A program made the translations under genes and the position numbers. 64,000 nt of DNA from Karstenula rhodostoma CBS 690.94 (taxonomy: Eukaryota; Ascomycota; Dothideomycetes; Pleosporales; Didymosphaeriaceae): positions 1,178,001 to 1,242,000 of the forward strand of contig MU001506.1 of assembly GCA_010093485.1 (NCBI GenBank), written 5' to 3'. The notes under the pieces are model-generated. The model was not told the DNA's origin. It did not search any database and saw only the letters and a list, made by a program, of their open reading frames with translations. Shown in pieces: positions 59,688 through 64,000 of this stretch (the stretch's first letter is position 1; each line of letters opens with the position of its first letter).

Positions 59688-60708
59688 TCACCGCTCGGTT
59701 CTGCCGTCCCGATTGAGTAGCTCCCGTGCCGCTTCTATTTCCGCCTGGGAGTATCCGCTCTGGCCTTGCTTAGTTGCGCTGCATTGCCGCACAATCTCAC
59801 CAAGCTTGGCGGTTGCAATCTCTTCCAGCTTCTTCACCGACTGCGGCTTTGGCGGGGCAACGTCGTCCTCTTCGGCGTTTCGTTTTGAACCGGAGGACTC
59901 GGAGAGCAAGGGAAGTAGCTTCTGAGATACAAGCTTCAAGCCGTAGTAGCCGCGAAGGTACGAGTCATTGAGCTCAACGGCGCGAGCGAAGTGTCGCAAA
60001 GCTAGGGTCAATGCAGGGACGGAGGTGGACGATGAGAGGTAGTGGAGCGTAGCTACTTGTGCGTGTGCCTATTCATCATGTCAGCTCTTTCCGAGGAAGC
60101 CACGCGTGTCGACGCAGACGTACGCTCCAAGCATTGGGCATGACCAGCAGGACCTCCTCCAGGCAGAAGATGGCCTGACCCCACGCACCTGAGCTCGCGT
60201 ACAGCTCGCTCAACTCGGCCCAGGCCTCCGCATCGGTGGGGCTGTTCTCGACCAAGACTGTCAAGGCCGTGATGGCATCTGCCGTCCGGCCCAGGCTCTT
60301 GAGCACGGCAATCCTCCTCTTCCTCACGCTGACGTTGGTGGGGTCTTCCTTGAGCACCTTCTCGTAGTCGTTGAATACCTTCTCCAGTTCCTTGTCGTCC
60401 TTTGCCAGTGCCTCGTCGTACAAGCCCTTCAGCGCGATCATGCGCTCGTTGCCGGCGCCGAAGCGAGTGGTCAAGCGGTCGAGGATCTGGCGCGCTGCAG
60501 CGTCGTCGCCGGTGCGCAATGCCGCCAGCAGCAGGTTCTCGTGGATGGCCCACGTCTCAGGCGTCTCGCGGCTGAAGAGGAGCGACAGCGGCCATGGCAG
60601 CGAGGAGGTCGGCGCCGAGGACAGGACGAGGGGCGCCTTTTGCGAGAGTTGCAGGGCCGTCTGCGGGGGGATCCGGGAGGGCGGGGTCAGGAGGTTCGCG
60701 TGTGCCAT
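59688..60708 (-). CDS. EMC2: ER membrane protein complex subunit 2 (TPR protein)
   Basis: Soluble cytosolic TPR subunit of the EMC insertase that places tail-anchored and multi-pass helices into the ER. Exons 60708-60124 and 60068-59688 give about 321 residues. The ATG at 60708 gives MAHANLLTPPSRIPPQTALQLSQKAP; the open frame upstream is ignored. TPR helices are evident (ARQILDRLTTRFG, KLKGLYDEA-like, YEKVLKEDPTNVSVRKRRIAVLKSLGR, DAEAWAELSELYASSGAWGQAIFCLEEVLLVMPNAWS). The 55-base intron joins PNAWS to AHAQVATLHYLSSS. A KR-containing acidic segment (SKRNAEEDDVAPPKP) lies near the C-terminus. Divergent from the AP-3 delta gene. Confidence 0.93.
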
Positions 60709-61153
60709 GCTGCGGGACGGGGACGGGGCTGCGATGGATGGGTGGGCGGTTCTGGGGGCGACGTGGTGGCGGCGTAGATTGCGGAGAGTGCACGCTAAGC
60801 ACCACCGGGAGCCGTGGATGCAAGCTGGGCTGGTTCTGGTTCTGGTGCTGTACGTGTCGGCGAAAGTGCGGCCCCGAGCTGCACGCTCAGGCACGTCGAC
60901 GCTGCAACACACCTGCACGCTGCACGCTGCGTCTGCTGTCCACCGCGTAGAGCCTCAGCCTGAACCTGCCCCAAGAGCTCGCTGAGCCCCGCCTACCCTA
61001 CCCACCGCCCGCCGCCCGCCGCGAGCCACCCCATGCCGGCACATCTTCGCTGACCATGCCTGCTGGCACACGACGCTCCCGCCCACCGACCCCTCCACGC
61101 CCGCTCAGAAACCCCAACGCACGGCGAGGGCGCGCCTCTTGAGCATTGCAAAC
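60709..61153. other. divergent promoter of EMC2 and AP-3 delta
   Basis: 445 bases, GC-rich, with CCGCCCGCCGCC-type runs near 61005-61020 and no TATA box noticed. Confidence 0.5.
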
Positions 61154-64000
61154 ATGTACGGCCCGCGCCGCATTCGGTTGCACAACGGACCGCGAGTTAA
61201 GCTGTGTCTAGGTTCGAAAAATCGCTGTACGACCTCATCCGAGGCCTGCGCAACCACAAGGGCACCGAGAAGGAGTACATCGACGAGTCGATCAAAGAAT
61301 GTCGCAAGGAGATCCGCTCCACCGACATGGACCTCAAGTCCACCGCCCTCATGAAGCTCACCTACCTCGAGATGTTCGGCCACGACATGTCCTGGGCCTC
61401 CTTCAACGTCCTGGAAGTCATGTCCTCGCCAAAGTGGAGACACAAGCGGACCGGCTACCTCGCGGCCGTTCAGAGCTACAGACGGGACACCGACGTGCTG
61501 TTGCTGGCAGAAAATCAGCTCAAGAAGGACATCTCGAGTCCCACGCCTCCCGTCATCACCCTGCCCTTGGTGGCCATACCGCACGTTATAAACCCGAGCA
61601 TGGCCAGCTCCGTTCTCTCTGACCTGTTACCCCGCTTGACCCACTCGCACGCGGCAATAAGGAAGAAGACGGTTGTCACGCTGTACAGACTGGCTCTTGT
61701 TTACCCGGAAACGCTGCGACCTGCATGGCCCAAGATCAAGGAGAGGCTGTTGGACGACAGTGAAGACCCGACTGTTACGGCCGCCATTGTAAATGTCATA
61801 TGTGAACTCGGATGGCGGAGACCACAGGACTTCTTGCCGCTCGCCCCACGACTGTTCGATTTGCTTGTCGAGGGCGGAAACAACTGGATGGCTATTAAGC
61901 TCATCAAACTCGTCGGTCAACCGTCCCCCAAGTCAAGCATAGATCACTAACAGCAACAGTTTGCCACACTCACTCCACTAGAACCAAGACTAATCAAGAA
62001 ATTGCTACCTCCACTTACAAAGATCATCCGAGAAACCTCCGCCATGTCCCTTCTTTACGAGTGCATCAGCGGGATTATCCAGGGAGGCATCCTTGAAGCC
62101 GTAGAAGGTACGACGGAAGGTGAGGAGGTTGCAAGACTGTGCGTTGGCAAGCTCAGAGGCATGATGGTCATCGAGGGCGATGCGAACTGTAAGCTATGTT
62201 CCGAATCAAGCACCCTTGGCCACTTCTCATCTTCCTACAGTAAAGTATGTTGCACTGTTGGCATTTGACAAGATCGTCCAATCACACCCGTATCTGGTCT
62301 CGCAACAGCAGGATGTGATCCTCGAGTGCATCGACGATCCTGACATCTCAATAAGAATGCGCGCTCTAGACCTTGTAGTTGGCATGGTCAATAGCGACAA
62401 TCTCACAGCCATTGTTGGACGTCTTATGCGACAGCTTCGCAACGCCCCTATCGCAACGTCCGCTGACAACCCGGCAAACGATCGCGCTCGAGCGACCGGC
62501 GTCACCCCGTATGCGGAATCAGATGACTCGGACGCCGAAGAATCTCTGCGACACCATGAACAACGGTCGGACCAACCCCCACCTCTTCCTGAGGATTATC
62601 GCGTAAATGTCATCCGAAGAATCTTGGACATGTGCTCGCGCGACACCTATTCTAATATCACTGATTTCGAGTGGTATATTGATGTCCTCGTTCAGCTGGT
62701 CCGCGTCTCGCCTGCCACAAGTTCTTCTGCGGTGGAAGAGCAGAGCGATTTTGATCAGGCAGATGACATAGGTCGTGGTATCGGGTGCGAACTGCAGAAT
62801 GTAGCTATACGAGTGAAGAGCGTACGGCCAGAAGCAGTGGACGCAGCGCAGTCTCTGATATTTGTCGACCTCCGCGACCAAATGTTCCCATCTTCCGGCA
62901 ATGGCGGACAAGGTGTACTTGAATACGCCAGCTGGCTAGTCGGAGAGTTTGCCTCCTACCTCACCAAGCCTGAGCCTGTCCTGTCGTCTCTTTTACATCC
63001 AACCTCATTGCAACTTCCCTCGAAAACACTTGCAGTGTATCTGCAAGCTTTTCCTAAAGTGTTCGCCAGTCTAGCAAGCAACGAGCAGATATCATGGACT
63101 CCGGAACGGAAGACTTTGATGTCTCTCCTCATGGCTCGGATCATACATTTCCTGGAGCCATTGTCTATCCATCCAAACCTGGAGGTTCAAGAACGCGCAG
63201 TTGAATATCTCGAATTAATGCGCCTCGCGTCCGAGGCTGCTTCTGGGACTGACACTGGTGTAGAGCACGGCGAATTTACCGAACCCCCTCTCCTGCTCAC
63301 CCAGGCCATACCTGCTCTTTTTTCAGGGGCTGAACTTAACCCCGTTGCCCCAGGCGCCCAGCGTCAAGTACCCATACCTGACGACCTGGACCTTGACACC
63401 CCGATCAACCCTAACCTGCAATACCTTTTATCACAAGCAGAACTAGAAGGCTTCGAAGCAGACGAAGACGATGTGTACGCGGCGTACACGGAACCACCGG
63501 AGTCCTATACCGAAGCGCAAGCCCCGGTTGCGATCTCTGCCTCGGAGCGTCTTGACGCACCACACAAGGAACCTACGTCCTACCAGAACGCCACTGAGGA
63601 TGAATATCTTGATCCTGATATCATTGCTCGACGAAAAGCAGAGCGCAAAGAACGCTACAAGGACGACCCATTCTATATCGATCCCGAAGGCGACAGAGGC
63701 AGCGGGGCAGCTACTCCGCTCGGCAGGATCGTTCGAGAAAATAACACGGAGCTCGACATTGATTCGATACCCATCATGGATCTCGAGCTCGAGAAACGCG
63801 GACCCTCTCCTGGCGGAGAAGACATTGCACGAGCGCGGAGTCCCCGTCGTGCGCCTCGTCAGGTAGAAATCATGGGTGATGAGACGCTCGGTTCGAACGA
63901 TGCGCCTTCTGATCCATCTCGGGAAGATGCCATCTCCCCGCGCTTTGCAACAGCCCAAGCCAGGGGAAAGAAGAGCCTTTTGGAAGTGGACTCCTCGGGG
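61154..64000 (+). CDS. APL5: AP-3 adaptor complex delta subunit, 5' part (runs off the window)
   Basis: Large subunit of the clathrin-independent AP-3 coat that carries cargo from Golgi to vacuole. Predicted exons: 61154-61155, 61212-61911, 61960-62188 and 62241 to the window end, open throughout. The family begins MFEKSLYDLIRGLRNHKG; here TTCGAAAAATCG follows an acceptor at 61210-61211. The preceding exon would supply only AT, so the start codon is split by the 56-base intron. The adaptin helical repeats follow (IKECRKEIRSTDMDLKSTALMKLTYLEMFGHDMSWASFNVLEVM, LPRLTHSHAAIRKKTVVTLYRL, AFDKIVQSHPYLV, DDPDISIRMRALDLV). An acidic hinge begins near 63440 (EDDVYAAYTEPPESY, then DPDIIARRKAERKERYKDDPFYID), the delta-adaptin signature. 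The 3' end lies outside the window. Confidence 0.93.

Overview
The window reads as nuclear DNA of a filamentous ascomycete (Pezizomycotina). Almost every gene is broken by short GT-AG introns of about 45-65 bases, often with a CTRAC-like branch point, and the proteins are typical single-copy ascomycete genes. Ser/Thr-rich secreted proteins and fungal transporter families fit the same group. A dothideomycete is my best guess, but that is inference from style and not a measured placement. Because of the introns, most products had to be assembled by joining exons by eye; splice positions are predictions from consensus, frame and family conservation.

Left part (0-12 kb): a zinc alcohol dehydrogenase, the DNA polymerase delta small subunit, a secreted Ser/Thr-rich protein, a secreted alpha/beta-hydrolase carrying an in-frame stop, and a divergent pair made of a 3-dehydroshikimate dehydratase-like enzyme and DAHP synthase. 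These last two act at the exit from and entry to the shikimate pathway. A gene-poor stretch (11.5-16 kb) ends with a poorly resolved disordered protein and a small three-exon LYR protein that looks like the succinate dehydrogenase assembly factor Sdhaf1/Sdh6.

Middle (16-39 kb): a 2EXR/F-box-like protein, the autophagy kinase Atg1 behind a long leader, a DHA1-type MFS transporter, an unrecognised four-exon disordered protein with internal repeats, HIS1, ribosomal protein eS28, an HSP20 with a textbook heat-shock element, a nitronate monooxygenase, and mitochondrial ribosomal protein mS29 back to back with the ribosome-biogenesis factor RRS1.

Right part (39-64 kb): an intron-containing tRNA-Gln(CTG), a gene-poor AT-richer patch, a decayed MFS transporter, a full-length PDR-type ABC transporter, an aldo/keto reductase, methylthioribose-1-phosphate isomerase, a small unknown gene, PAN1, RPB11, a small unknown membrane protein, EMC2, and the 5' part of the AP-3 delta gene, which runs off the window.

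The genes are mostly independent housekeeping loci, not one pathway. No CRISPR array, rRNA or recognisable intact transposon was seen. The most interesting signals are gene-structure oddities: a start codon that appears to be split by an intron (AP-3 delta), two competing first exons for RPB11, a likely GC-AG intron, and a duplicated coding segment in which one copy looks as if it has turned into a 33-base intron.
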